A stretch of DNA of 59,406 nt. Origin: Crocosphaera sp. (lineage in GTDB: Bacteria > Cyanobacteriota > Cyanobacteriia > Cyanobacteriales > Microcystaceae). The stretch is taken from contig JASJDN010000023.1 of NCBI GenBank assembly GCA_030065205.1, positions 1-59,406 on the forward strand. The letters run 5' to 3'. Within the stretch, counting starts at the first letter, position 1, and every line of letters begins with the position of its first letter. Shown here one piece after another: positions 8,268 to 16,078 of the stretch. Position numbers and translations under genes: made by a program. Under the pieces are notes generated by a model. It worked only from the letters and a program-made list of their open reading frames with translations, did no database searches and was not told where the DNA came from.

Positions 8268-9180
8268 TCCCGAACACGCATACTACACGAAAACCGTTAT
8301 TGAAGTCGTGGAGGTCGCGCCTATAGTTGAAGTCGCGGTACGCGGAACGGCAGTAATTAGGATAGTCGTACCAAGAACCGCCCCTTAGCACTGAATATAG
8401 CTTATTTTGCTTATTTTTGGCTAAATATGATGGTTCAAATTCCATCCAGGCACTACCATCATCAGGTGCGTCTTCATAATTATCATGCCAGTCATCGAGA
8501 CACCATTCCCAGACGTTCCCGTGCATATCGCTCAGTCCGAAAGCATTAGCCACCTCAAAATAGCCGACTGGGGTGGTTTGTTCTCGATACTCTCCTTTGG
8601 GGCCTTTTCCATAAGATCCTGACCATTTGTATTCTTCGTTATCAGTTCCTCGATAATTAGCTAATTCTGTTGTGATGGTTTCTCCAAAATGGAACGGTGG
8701 ATAGGTTTCTCCGGCAGAAAGGTCTAGAGGTTTTGTGACTCCACGACAAGCATATTCCCATTGAGCTTCAGAGGGTAGCCTATAGTCCCTTCCGGTGAGC
8801 GTAGAGAGTCGTTGACAGAATTCTACGGCTTCGTACCAGTTAACTCGTTCAACGGGTCTAAGCCATCGATCTATGCCTTCATACGGTTCTTTGAAACGAG
8901 AGGGATCTGGTTCTAAGTCTATGTTTACTTTTAAGTCTGTTTTCGTGGCGATCGCTTTCCATTGTTGTTGAGTAATAGGATAACGTCCCATGAGAAAGGA
9001 AGAGAGGGTTACGTCATGTTGCGGTCTTTCATTCTTACGACTGCCTTCTTCATCTTCTGGTGCGCCCATTGTAAAAGTACCATCGGGGATTAAAGCCAGT
9101 TCAAGGGAAATATTATCAATATAATCTCGATAAAAGCGAATTGTTTGACGGGGACGTTTGATTATTAGTTTTTCTGGCAT
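8257..9180 (-). CDS. Stand-alone FGE-sulfatase/C-type-lectin-fold variable protein of the DGR
   Basis: A 307-residue protein consisting almost wholly of a formylglycine-generating-enzyme-like domain (FGE/SUMF1), the C-type-lectin-related fold used as a display scaffold by many DGRs. Seen: IPDGTFTMGAPEDE, PITQQQWKAIA, RPVERVNWYEAVEFC, LPSEAQWEYACRG, MHGNVWEWCLDDW and the C-terminal RGGSW...GFRVVCVFG. Residues 267-304 are variable repeat VR1. There is no signal peptide or membrane segment, so the product is probably cytoplasmic. It is about 80-90 percent like the C-terminal domain of the vWA protein over the last 100 residues, so the two targets are paralogues. It is the last gene of the DGR cluster, 175 bp beyond the TR. 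Confidence 0.9.
   Translation of the reverse strand: MPEKLIIKRPRQTIRFYRDYIDNISLELALIPDGTFTMGAPEDEEGSRKNERPQHDVTLSSFLMGRYPITQQQWKAIATKTDLKVNIDLEPDPSRFKEPYEGIDRWLRPVERVNWYEAVEFCQRLSTLTGRDYRLPSEAQWEYACRGVTKPLDLSAGETYPPFHFGETITTELANYRGTDNEEYKWSGSYGKGPKGEYREQTTPVGYFEVANAFGLSDMHGNVWEWCLDDWHDNYEDAPDDGSAWMEFEPSYLAKNKQNKLYSVLRGGSWYDYPNYCRSAYRDFNYRRDLHDFNNGFRVVCVFGRTL
8269..8382 (-). repeat. DGR variable repeat VR1
   Basis: A 114-nt segment aligning without gaps to the TR at 9356-9469. I count 13 differences, each where the TR coding-sense strand has A (A to T, G or C) and none at any C, G or T. It encodes GGSWYDYPNYCRSAYRDFNY and the following RRDLHDFNN, where the template would encode Asn at the substituted sites. 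This is the signature of adenine-directed mutagenic retrohoming. Confidence 0.95.
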
Positions 9181-9348
9181 GGACTAACCCCCAAAATATG
9201 AATGATGGGTCGAGAAACTCTTCGGTTTTACCCTACCAAGATCCCCAACCCAGTTTTATTTTTGGATACTGTTACCAGCATCGCAGGAGTCGGCTGAACT
9301 CTTCGGCGTACGCTTGACAGATTCCCACCTGCCAACTCTGACTATGAG

Positions 9349-9470
9349 GAGTTATCCCGAACACGCATACTACACGAAAACCGTTATTGTTGTTGTGGTT
9401 GTCGCGCCTATTGTTGTTGTTGCGGTACGCGGAACGGCAGTTATTAGGATTGTTGTTCCAAGAACCGCCT
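9349..9470 (-). ncRNA. DGR template repeat (TR)
   Basis: Non-coding template; the 114-nt core is 9356-9469. Read on the minus strand it would encode an Asn-rich version of the variable segment (W-NNN-P-NN-C ... R-NNNN-RRD-N-H-NNNN-G), built from AAC/AAT codons that spread to many amino acids when A is mutated. It lies between the RT stop and the stand-alone variable gene, so it should be on the same minus-strand transcript. Just beyond the ttcggg end, the coding-strand base two positions on is T in the TR but G in both VRs, as expected for the IMH*/IMH difference that keeps the TR from being overwritten. Confidence 0.93.
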
Positions 9471-9475
9471 TTTAG

Positions 9476-9546
9476 GAAGTCAGAAGTTTGAAGTCAGAAG
9501 TCAGAAGTAATAAATTCTTTTTGCCTTTTGCCTTTTGCCTTTTGAC
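9476..9546. repeat. Short tandem repeats between TR and RT stop
   Basis: Copies of GAAGTCAGAAG with a TTTGAAGTCAG variant are followed by TTTTTGCC and three TTTTGCC-like units, ending in TTTTGACTTCC. The outer arms GGAAGTCA and TGACTTCC are inverted, so the stretch could fold back on itself. Such low-complexity repeats are common in cyanobacterial spacers. Here they sit inside the RT-TR spacer and would be part of the template transcript. Confidence 0.7.
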
Positions 9547-9574
9547 TTCCCGTTCGGGGTCGCCTTCCCCTTCT

Positions 9575-10633
9575 TCAACTCCTTGTAAAGACAAGGGAAT
9601 TGAATATCTGTTTTCTTAATCGCCAGGTGTCACCATGTTTCAAGTGAGCTTCCCAACTGTTTAGTGATCGCTTGATATCTTGAAGATCAATGTTACCTTG
9701 TGCATAGTTTTTTTGCAATTGTTTGAGTCGTTTTCTAGCACGGTTTAAATTCTGGTTTCTAACTTTAATGTTGTCGGGAAAAATGCGAAATCCTAAAAAA
9801 CTGGCTCCATGTTTGGTTTCAAATAACTGACTTTTAATGGGATGAATTTTTAACCTGAGTTTAATTAAATAGTTTTCAATGTTTAGTCGTGCGTCTTGAA
9901 GGAATAGGTGGTCATTTGAAAACAAAGCAAAGTCATCAACATACCGCACATATTTAGTGACTTTGAGTTTTTCTTTGACAAAATGATCGAAGCCGGATAA
10001 ATAAATATTGGCCATCCATTGACTGGTTAAGTTGCCAATAGGTAAACCATGTCTGCGTTCTATTGGGGTTAATAAATCGTCTCCAGGAAAGTAATGGATA
10101 ACGGGTTCTTGTTCATTACTGTTCTCAATAATTTTATCAATTAACCAGAGGGTATCTTGACATTTAATTTTTCGTCTGATGAGTTGTTTAAGAATTTGAT
10201 GGTCAATACTGGGGAAGTATTTTCTAATATCACATTGTAAAAGATAACGACTGGAACGGGAAAAATTGGTAAATCGTCTTAAGGCTTTATGGGTTCCATA
10301 TCCTTCTCGATTAGCATAAGTATCACTAATAAAAGTTCGCTCGAAAATAGGGACGATTATATTACATAAAGCGTGGTGAACGACTCGATCTCGATAAGGG
10401 GCTGCGGAAATTAAGCGAGTTTTGATGTCTCTGAGGTGAAAGGTTCGATAAGTTCCGGGTTGATAGGTTTTATGTTTTAGTTCTTGTTGTATTTTTAAGA
10501 GTTCGGTTTCTAAATTATAGTTAAATTGTAAGACATTGTGTTGAAAGCGTTTACCTTTCTGTGCTTTTCTGGCTGCTAAGTAAATATTATTAAAGTCAAT
10601 AATTTGAGGATATAAGTTACCGTAACGTTTCAT
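9575..10633 (-). CDS. DGR reverse transcriptase
   Basis: A 352-residue group-II-intron-like RT of the diversity-generating retroelement clade, which copies TR RNA into error-prone cDNA with misincorporation at adenines. Seen: motif A region [14 protein letters not shown] (residues 131-144), the DGR-specific [10 protein letters not shown] (196-205; other RTs have QG...SP here), and the catalytic YVDD (231-234). There is no maturase or endonuclease domain, as expected for a DGR. I chose the Met at 10633 ([10 protein letters not shown]), 5 bp after the PIN gene stop; a longer frame to 10690 would run through that gene. It follows avd and the PIN module and precedes the TR. Confidence 0.95.
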   Translation of the reverse strand: MKRYGNLYPQIIDFNNIYLAARKAQKGKRFQHNVLQFNYNLETELLKIQQELKHKTYQPGTYRTFHLRDIKTRLISAAPYRDRVVHHALCNIIVPIFERTFISDTYANREGYGTHKALRRFTNFSRSSRYLLQCDIRKYFPSIDHQILKQLIRRKIKCQDTLWLIDKIIENSNEQEPVIHYFPGDDLLTPIERRHGLPIGNLTSQWMANIYLSGFDHFVKEKLKVTKYVRYVDDFALFSNDHLFLQDARLNIENYLIKLRLKIHPIKSQLFETKHGASFLGFRIFPDNIKVRNQNLNRARKRLKQLQKNYAQGNIDLQDIKRSLNSWEAHLKHGDTWRLRKQIFNSLVFTRS

Positions 10634-10638
10634 AATTA

Positions 10639-11064
10639 TTAGGTTAATTGTAATAATAAGCTTTGGGTTGTCCAGGTTGCACATCCACAACCAAAAAAGT
10701 CATAATCTTCTGTCCAAATAGCTGCGGATAAAGCTAAAGATAATGCCACAGTTTGCCAATCATTAGGATCTCTAGGAATGCGTTTTTTTGCTTCTTCTTC
10801 AAACGACTGATAGAAAGATAAAGGAAAGGTCATAATTTTACTATCAATTAGTTTTAAAGCTGCTTCTAATTGTAATGCTCCAAGTTCTTGAGTTAAATTA
10901 GTTTTACTAACAATAATTGCTATTCTCTTTTGTAATTCATATTCAACTTCATTTTTCATTTTTTCTGCCAAAAATAATTGTAATCTTTCTGAAATAATTA
11001 AATCTCTTCCTCGCTTTCTCAGAAGTTCAGCGACTAAAATATTACTGTCAACCACTAAACGCAT
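10639..11064 (-). CDS. PIN-domain ribonuclease (VapC-like)
   Basis: A 141-residue PIN-domain protein, a metal-dependent RNase fold. Visible acidic sites are Asp6 in [11 protein letters not shown], the conserved acidic/Trp block [16 protein letters not shown], and WTEDYDFFG near the C-terminus. Its start overlaps the preceding small gene by 10 nt, as in VapBC-like toxin-antitoxin pairs, and RT begins 5 bp after its stop. It therefore sits inside the DGR operon between avd and RT. It may be an inserted toxin-antitoxin pair or a nuclease effector recruited by the island; sequence alone does not decide. The C-terminal CGCATW segment is unusual. Confidence 0.85.
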   Translation of the reverse strand: MRLVVDSNILVAELLRKRGRDLIISERLQLFLAEKMKNEVEYELQKRIAIIVSKTNLTQELGALQLEAALKLIDSKIMTFPLSFYQSFEEEAKKRIPRDPNDWQTVALSLALSAAIWTEDYDFFGCGCATWTTQSLLLQLT

Positions 11065-11294
11065 AGTTCTTCAAGATTCATAAACATTGATACATATTCT
11101 TCTTCAGTCAAGCCGGTTTCTTCTAAGACTTTTTCCATAATTATATCAAATTCTTCTTTTGCTTCTTTGGCTTTCTGGTAATCTATAGTAGGATTATAAT
11201 AGCCTATGATTTTATTATTGTATTCTATAGCAATTGTTTCTTTTTGAGTTAATAAATCTTCTTGTTTTAGTTTGCTTAATTGAATTATTTTCAT
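11055..11294 (-). CDS. Small antitoxin-like partner of the PIN protein
   Basis: A 79-residue protein with an N-terminal beta-type segment (MKIIQLSKLKQEDLLTQKE, then IAIEYNNKIIGYYNP) and an acidic helical C-terminus (FDIIMEKVLEETGLTEEEYV). This resembles Phd/AbrB-type antitoxins without a clear family assignment. It overlaps the PIN gene by 10 nt and begins 26 bp after avd. The antitoxin role is inferred from size, order and overlap. Confidence 0.65.
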   Translation of the reverse strand: MKIIQLSKLKQEDLLTQKETIAIEYNNKIIGYYNPTIDYQKAKEAKEEFDIIMEKVLEETGLTEEEYVSMFMNLEELCV

Positions 11295-11320
11295 GAGATT
11301 TAAAGGTTTATTCTGTAAGT

Positions 11321-11662
11321 TTATTCTTTTTTCCTTTGATTCTTGATCCAGCTTCCTAATTCGATACCAATTTCATCAATTTGTTGACTAATATAATGAT
11401 AACGTTTGAGAGCAATCAATTGAAAGTCTAATAAGAGTCTGGTTTGATGTCGTAAAATATCGAGTTGAACGTTTAAGTTAATCAGATGGTTTAATTTTCG
11501 GTTAGAATATTTAGCTTTGATTAACCCTTCTAATAAATCATACAATTGATTGATGATTCTGTCTCCTACGGTAAATTTATGAACTTTGGGGAATCGTTCA
11601 ATTATCGGGACATAATACTTAATTAAATCATAAGTCTTTTGAATAATCGATAATTCTTTCAT
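11321..11662 (-). CDS. avd: DGR accessory variability determinant (Avd)
   Basis: A 113-residue four-helix-bundle protein of the Avd family, which forms a basic pentamer that binds the DGR reverse transcriptase and template RNA and is needed for mutagenic homing. Family-typical segments are IIERFPKVHKFTVGDRI, DLLEGLIKAKYS, LDILRHQTRLLLDF and the C-terminal IGIELGSWIKNQRKK. It is rich in Lys/Arg. It lies about 220 bp after the vWA-FGE gene and before the PIN module and RT. The start is preceded on the minus strand by a short purine-poor leader, so the ribosome-binding site is weak. Confidence 0.88.
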   Translation of the reverse strand: MKELSIIQKTYDLIKYYVPIIERFPKVHKFTVGDRIINQLYDLLEGLIKAKYSNRKLNHLINLNVQLDILRHQTRLLLDFQLIALKRYHYISQQIDEIGIELGSWIKNQRKKE

Positions 11663-11726
11663 TTAAGTTAACAAATTTTATGCTTTGAAAATCTATAGCA
11701 GTACAAATAAAGATTAGGACATTGCC

Positions 11727-11751
11727 GTAAGGTGGGCAATGCCCACCCTAC
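11727..11751. repeat. 25-bp dispersed palindrome
   Basis: Arms GTAAGGTGGGCA and TGCCCACCCTAC around a central A/T, nearly perfect. It is the compact form of the inverted repeat at 7935-7999. It lies in the 223-bp gap between avd and the vWA-FGE gene; the rest of that gap is the VR2 3' cassette. Confidence 0.8.
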
Positions 11752-11799
11752 AAGGTTTTGCGATTTTATAAATGTCCTAACCAAAATGCGTACTGCCAT

Positions 11800-11896
11800 A
11801 AAAATATAGCGACCCGCCAAAGGCGGGAAAACAAAGGGAAAAGGAGAAAATAGGATAGAGGGCAAAAGGGGAAAAGGGTAAAGGGTTAGAGAGTTC
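11800..11896 (-). repeat. VR2 3' cassette with hairpin, identical to 8171-8267
   Basis: This is the second copy of the 97-bp block found behind VR1, with no mismatch or indel. The stem-loop here is at 11813-11827. The distance from hairpin to VR core (70 bp) is the same in both copies. It includes the stop codon of the vWA-FGE gene. Confidence 0.85.
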
Positions 11897-14800
11897 GCCC
11901 GAACACGCATACTACACGAAAACCGTAAGTGAGGTCGTGGAGGCCGCGCCTATCGAAGTAGTTGCGGTACGCGGAACGGCAGAGATCAGGATCGTAGTAC
12001 CAAGAACCGCCCCGCAGCACTGAATATGACTTATTTTGCTTATTTTTGGCTAAATATGAGGGTTCAAATTCCATCCAAGCACGACCATCATCAGGTGCGT
12101 CTTCGTAATTATTATGCCAGTCATCAAGACACCATTCCCAGACGTTCCCGTGCATATCGTACAATCCAAAGGGATTGGCAGGGAATTGACCAACGGGGGT
12201 GGTTTCTCGTCTATATTCGCCCTTGGTTTCCTCAGCATAAGTTTCTGAAGCTCTATAATTTGCTAACTTATCAGTGATAGTTTCTCCAAAGTAAAAGGGT
12301 GGATAAGTTTCACCATTTTCTAGGTCTAGGGGTTCTGTGACAGCCCGACAAGCGTATTCCCATTGGGCTTCGGATGGTAGCTGATAGTCCCTTCCTGTGA
12401 GCTTAGAGAGGCGTTGACAGAATTCGACGACTTCGTACCAATTAACCTTTTCTACAGGTCGGTTATCCCCTTTAAAGTGGGAGGGATCTTCGTCTAAGTC
12501 GATGTTAACTTTTAAATCTGTTCGAGAGGCGATCGCTTTCCATTGGGCTTGAGTAATGGGATATTTACCCATGAAGAAGGGAGAAAGGGTGACATTATGT
12601 TGGGGTTTTTCACGTCTATAACCATCCCAACCAAACTTTTTGACTAATCTCTCAATTTCAGCGTCATCGGTTCCCATTATAAAGGTGCCACCAGGGATAG
12701 CCACCATTTCGAGGATAACGTTATCCGTCAAGGTTTCAGTGAAGTAAGACGCGGTATGGGTGGTGGTTTTGATGATTTGGCCGTGACGGTTGACGGTGGG
12801 AGTTTTAAATGTCCATTGTTCTAATGTCTCTTCTTCTTCTTCTTCAAAGACAATGAGAGCGACTGTAACTGGAGTTTCAAAGGATTCTAAGGTTTCTAAT
12901 TCTGAAATTTCTGGTGAATCCTTGTTTTGATATTGCTTGTTTAAATATTGCTGTAACGTTTTGAGTTTATTAAGAGTTGATGGAAATAAATTGGGCTTAA
13001 TTGTTTCAAATTTATGATAGATACGACTGAGACGACTACTAATAGCAGAACGGGTAGAAGATAAATCCTTGGCTACCTCTATAATCGAATAAGATTGTTG
13101 TGGATTAGGAAAAATAGTTATTAATGTTTTGCTTTCAATGGTTGTTAAATGAATCCGTTGACCTATTTCTTGTAAAAAATCTAACCAATTTTGATCTTTC
13201 GGAAAATCTGAAAGAGATGGGGGGATAATTGGTTGTAATTGTTGACGACTGTATTCAATTTGTATGGTTTTTTCTTCATAGTTTTCTCCTAATTTTTTAA
13301 AAAGATTAGCAGAAATCATCGCAAACGCACGCACCAAAGATTCGTATTCTGTTCCTTTCCATTGGGTGGGATTAGTTAACAGTTCTGCTTCAAACGTTCT
13401 GGTACTTAAACCTAGCTTTTTAGCCACATAATCTGATAAAACTCTAATTACTTCAATACTGCGACGTTCTCTTAAATAAGATGCCAATAAAATATCCCCA
13501 ATGGTTTCTTTAAATTCAAATTCGAGCGCATTAGGATTAAGGGTAAAGTTAAGTGTTTGATTGGGTTTTAATAGTCCACTTAAAATCACTTCTACCGCAT
13601 CAGCAAAAGTGGAATGGGGTAATAATTCTTGTTGAATCAGTCGAATAATAGGAAGATTAATAGGAACGGCGGAAAGTTTCTTCATTAATTCCCAAGCAAA
13701 CGGCGAGGAAGTATTCGCAAATCGTTTAATAACTGTTTCAGGATCTTGGTTTTTGATGGGTTTCTTTTTATCATTAGAAACCGAAGTTTTTGAAGGAGAA
13801 ACTTCTAGTAATCTACCAGAAATTGTTGCTTTACTTTTTCCGCTCACAACTTGTGACCATGCAGCTAAAGCATCAAGGTTTAAGGAAAGAGTGGGTAAGA
13901 TAAAGTAAGTCGATTTAATTTGTTGAGAAATGTATTGATTTAAGTCAATATTTTGGGGATTTATTTGTTGTTCATATTCAATTTCTAGTTTAATTTCTAA
14001 TAATTCAGGAATCGTTTTAACTGTCCACTGTTCAGTGGGACGACGGGGATAATCATTTTGCAGTTGAACTCGCCATCCTTGATTCAAAGCGGTTCTATTC
14101 CATAATTTCTCAGGAAAAGGTGACAGTAACGTAACTAATTGATAAGTTCCCCAATCTTGTAATACTTGATGATAAGCACTACTATACCAAGCAGAAGAAG
14201 TACAATCACTAAAAAAAAGAATCAGTCTTTCGCCTCGAGGGTCAATTAAGTCGTTAGGAGAAATGGTTTGTATATCATTTCCCAATGGTTTAATTGTTAT
14301 CTCAAATTCAGAAGTTTTATTATTTTTCTTATTGGCACTATCTTGTTTATTTTTAGACTTTGATTTTGTCTTTTTATCGGCTCTAATTCGATAATATTTT
14401 ACGTCTCGAAAGGCTCCTAATTGCTCTAACCAATCTCGAATTTCTATGGACATTTGCTTCCAAAATACCATCGAAGGCGATTCTTCAATCAGAAGAATAA
14501 CATCAAGAGAACGAACTTTTTTCGGCTTATGTGTAGGAATAATAGTCAAAGAAGAGTTACCAAGACTATAGTTTGCCGTATTAGCAACAGTGCGTTTTAT
14601 ATCTAATTCCTGTTGGTTAGCTGAGTCGATTTTTTGGATTAAGGGTCTAGCAAAACGTCCTAATTGTAAGGTGTCTCGCAAAAATGCAGTATCTGGAAGA
14701 GAAATCGGTAATTTTTCTAGCTTTGAAGTCTGTAATTTCTCTTTTTTATGGTTTTTGAGGATAAAAGGGAAGTCATTAGAAGCAGTGGAAGATTCCCCTG

Positions 14801-15035
14801 TATCATCATCCCCTTGGTTATCGTCTTTCTGCTTTTCTTTCTCATCAGGGGAATCATCAGAAGCAGTGTCCGATTTTCCCGTAGCATCACCCTCTTGCTT
14901 ATGGTCAAAACCCTGTTGCTGTTGCCATAACCAAAGAATATCAGCAATTTGATAACTGTCAAATTCCCAGTTCTCGCTTTGAGTAAACGCGATAAATTTT
15001 AATAGTGGGTCATCATTCGGGGTTTCTGAAGTCAC
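11886..15035 (-). CDS. SAV2336-like vWA protein with DGR-diversified C-terminal FGE domain
   Basis: A 1049-residue multidomain protein and the central target of the DGR. Residues 1-45 are a conserved helix; 46-110 are low-complexity and acidic/basic; a von Willebrand A domain begins near 176. Its metal site reads EESPSM (184-189) in place of DxSxS, so metal binding may be weakened. A helical SAV2336-type region follows, ending near 700. From about 775 to the end there is an FGE-sulfatase/C-type-lectin-fold domain whose residues 1009-1046 are VR2. It follows the MoxR ATPase gene with a 2-bp gap. The operon matches vWA-MoxR-VMAP ternary conflict systems, in which the vWA protein works with the ATPase. 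The diversified lectin-like end suggests target recognition; the trigger is unknown. Confidence 0.9.
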   Translation of the reverse strand: MTSETPNDDPLLKFIAFTQSENWEFDSYQIADILWLWQQQQGFDHKQEGDATGKSDTASDDSPDEKEKQKDDNQGDDDTGESSTASNDFPFILKNHKKEKLQTSKLEKLPISLPDTAFLRDTLQLGRFARPLIQKIDSANQQELDIKRTVANTANYSLGNSSLTIIPTHKPKKVRSLDVILLIEESPSMVFWKQMSIEIRDWLEQLGAFRDVKYYRIRADKKTKSKSKNKQDSANKKNNKTSEFEITIKPLGNDIQTISPNDLIDPRGERLILFFSDCTSSAWYSSAYHQVLQDWGTYQLVTLLSPFPEKLWNRTALNQGWRVQLQNDYPRRPTEQWTVKTIPELLEIKLEIEYEQQINPQNIDLNQYISQQIKSTYFILPTLSLNLDALAAWSQVVSGKSKATISGRLLEVSPSKTSVSNDKKKPIKNQDPETVIKRFANTSSPFAWELMKKLSAVPINLPIIRLIQQELLPHSTFADAVEVILSGLLKPNQTLNFTLNPNALEFEFKETIGDILLASYLRERRSIEVIRVLSDYVAKKLGLSTRTFEAELLTNPTQWKGTEYESLVRAFAMISANLFKKLGENYEEKTIQIEYSRQQLQPIIPPSLSDFPKDQNWLDFLQEIGQRIHLTTIESKTLITIFPNPQQSYSIIEVAKDLSSTRSAISSRLSRIYHKFETIKPNLFPSTLNKLKTLQQYLNKQYQNKDSPEISELETLESFETPVTVALIVFEEEEEETLEQWTFKTPTVNRHGQIIKTTTHTASYFTETLTDNVILEMVAIPGGTFIMGTDDAEIERLVKKFGWDGYRREKPQHNVTLSPFFMGKYPITQAQWKAIASRTDLKVNIDLDEDPSHFKGDNRPVEKVNWYEVVEFCQRLSKLTGRDYQLPSEAQWEYACRAVTEPLDLENGETYPPFYFGETITDKLANYRASETYAEETKGEYRRETTPVGQFPANPFGLYDMHGNVWEWCLDDWHNNYEDAPDDGRAWMEFEPSYLAKNKQNKSYSVLRGGSWYYDPDLCRSAYRNYFDRRGLHDLTYGFRVVCVFGRTL
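11898..12011 (-). repeat. DGR variable repeat VR2
   Basis: A 114-nt segment aligning gap-free to the TR at 9356-9469. I count 18 differences, all at template adenines. It encodes W-YYD-P-DL-C, then R-NYFD-RRGLHDLTYG, at the positions where the TR would encode Asn. Only 5 bp separate this core from the stop-codon region. It differs from VR1 at most of the same adenine sites, so the two copies have been diversified independently. Confidence 0.95.
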
Positions 15036-15037
15036 AC

Positions 15038-16069
15038 TTACTTGTTTCCTGTTTCTGTTAATGGGGTTAATAATCGTTCAATGAGACGATCTTTTTCTTC
15101 TCCTGTGGGTTTATTTTCATCTAACAACATAAAGATAACATTGAGCAGTTGATCGGTGGCCAGTTCTTTTTTTTCGTCGTCTCGTAAATTAATAAATTTC
15201 TCTAACAGGGTCTTAATTTCTGAACTTGAAGGGTTATCTTCATCATAATCAAAATGAGTTTTGACAATTTTCGTTAATTGGTCAATTTTTGGTTCTTCCA
15301 TGAACAAAGATAAGCAACGACGCTTAAATGGTAAAGGAAAGTCCCTTTCACCATTACTGGTCATAATAACAATAGGGAATTGTTGACAAGGTATTTCTCC
15401 TTGAGAAACCCTTCTAAATTCGCCATCATGGGTTTTAATTTCAACCTCTTGATGTTCATTACCTTGAGCATTTTTCTGATGAAATAAGCGAGAAATTTCA
15501 GTAATTTCAAAGCTTCCTTCTTCAAATAAATTTAATAAATCATTAGGCAAATCGATGTCACATTTGTCAATCTCATCTATTAGCAAAACACGAGGTTCAT
15601 GGGATGGATACATCGCTGTTCCTAATGGACCAAGGCGTATATAATGACCAATATCAGGCCGTTCTTCTTTGTCTAACTGAGCATCTTGAAGACGAGCGAT
15701 CGCATCATAATAATAAAGTCCATCTTGTAGGGTTGTTCGGGTATTTATTGGCCACAATAATACAGGTTTCAATTGTAATTGATAAGCGATCGCATAAGCT
15801 AAGGTTGTTTTTCCTGTACCTGGTTTTCCGGTAACTAAAATAGGACGACGAAGATAAATCGCAGCATTAACCGTTTCAACAATAGCAGGATTAAGAATAA
15901 AGTTTTTGCCTCGTTTTTCAGCTTCTAAACACTGTTGTTCTGAGTTATTATCTTCTGAAAGAACCTCATTGTTACTATTTTTAGCAAACCGTCGCCAAGG
16001 GGGAGAGTCTGGCCATTTTATAACACAATGGGGATAATGGTGGTCTTGAAAAATTTTCCATGAACTCAT
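15038..16069 (-). CDS. MoxR-type AAA+ ATPase of the vWA-MoxR-VMAP system
   Basis: A 343-residue AAA+ ATPase. Walker A is GKPGTGKT (81-88), Walker B VLLIDE (161-166), with the sensor-1 region IVIMTSNGERDFP and an arginine-rich FKRRC that serves as the finger. MoxR ATPases act as chaperone-like switches with vWA-domain partners; here the vWA partner is encoded immediately downstream (2-bp gap), and the VMAP protein upstream (9-bp gap). A cyanobacterium-specific N-terminus (HHYPHCVIKWPDSPPWRRF) precedes the domain. Likely cytoplasmic. Role in a conflict system is established for the family; activity here is inferred. Confidence 0.92.
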   Translation of the reverse strand: MSSWKIFQDHHYPHCVIKWPDSPPWRRFAKNSNNEVLSEDNNSEQQCLEAEKRGKNFILNPAIVETVNAAIYLRRPILVTGKPGTGKTTLAYAIAYQLQLKPVLLWPINTRTTLQDGLYYYDAIARLQDAQLDKEERPDIGHYIRLGPLGTAMYPSHEPRVLLIDEIDKCDIDLPNDLLNLFEEGSFEITEISRLFHQKNAQGNEHQEVEIKTHDGEFRRVSQGEIPCQQFPIVIMTSNGERDFPLPFKRRCLSLFMEEPKIDQLTKIVKTHFDYDEDNPSSSEIKTLLEKFINLRDDEKKELATDQLLNVIFMLLDENKPTGEEKDRLIERLLTPLTETGNK

Positions 16070-16078
16070 AATGACATC

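Noticed and set aside
10634..10690. Longer RT reading frame starting at 10690
   Set aside because: It would run through the end of the PIN gene in another frame, and the family N-terminus fits the Met at 10633.
11668..11910. 80-codon minus-strand frame across the VR2 3' cassette
   Set aside because: It overlaps the repeat, the palindrome and the end of the vWA-FGE gene; composition is not protein-like.
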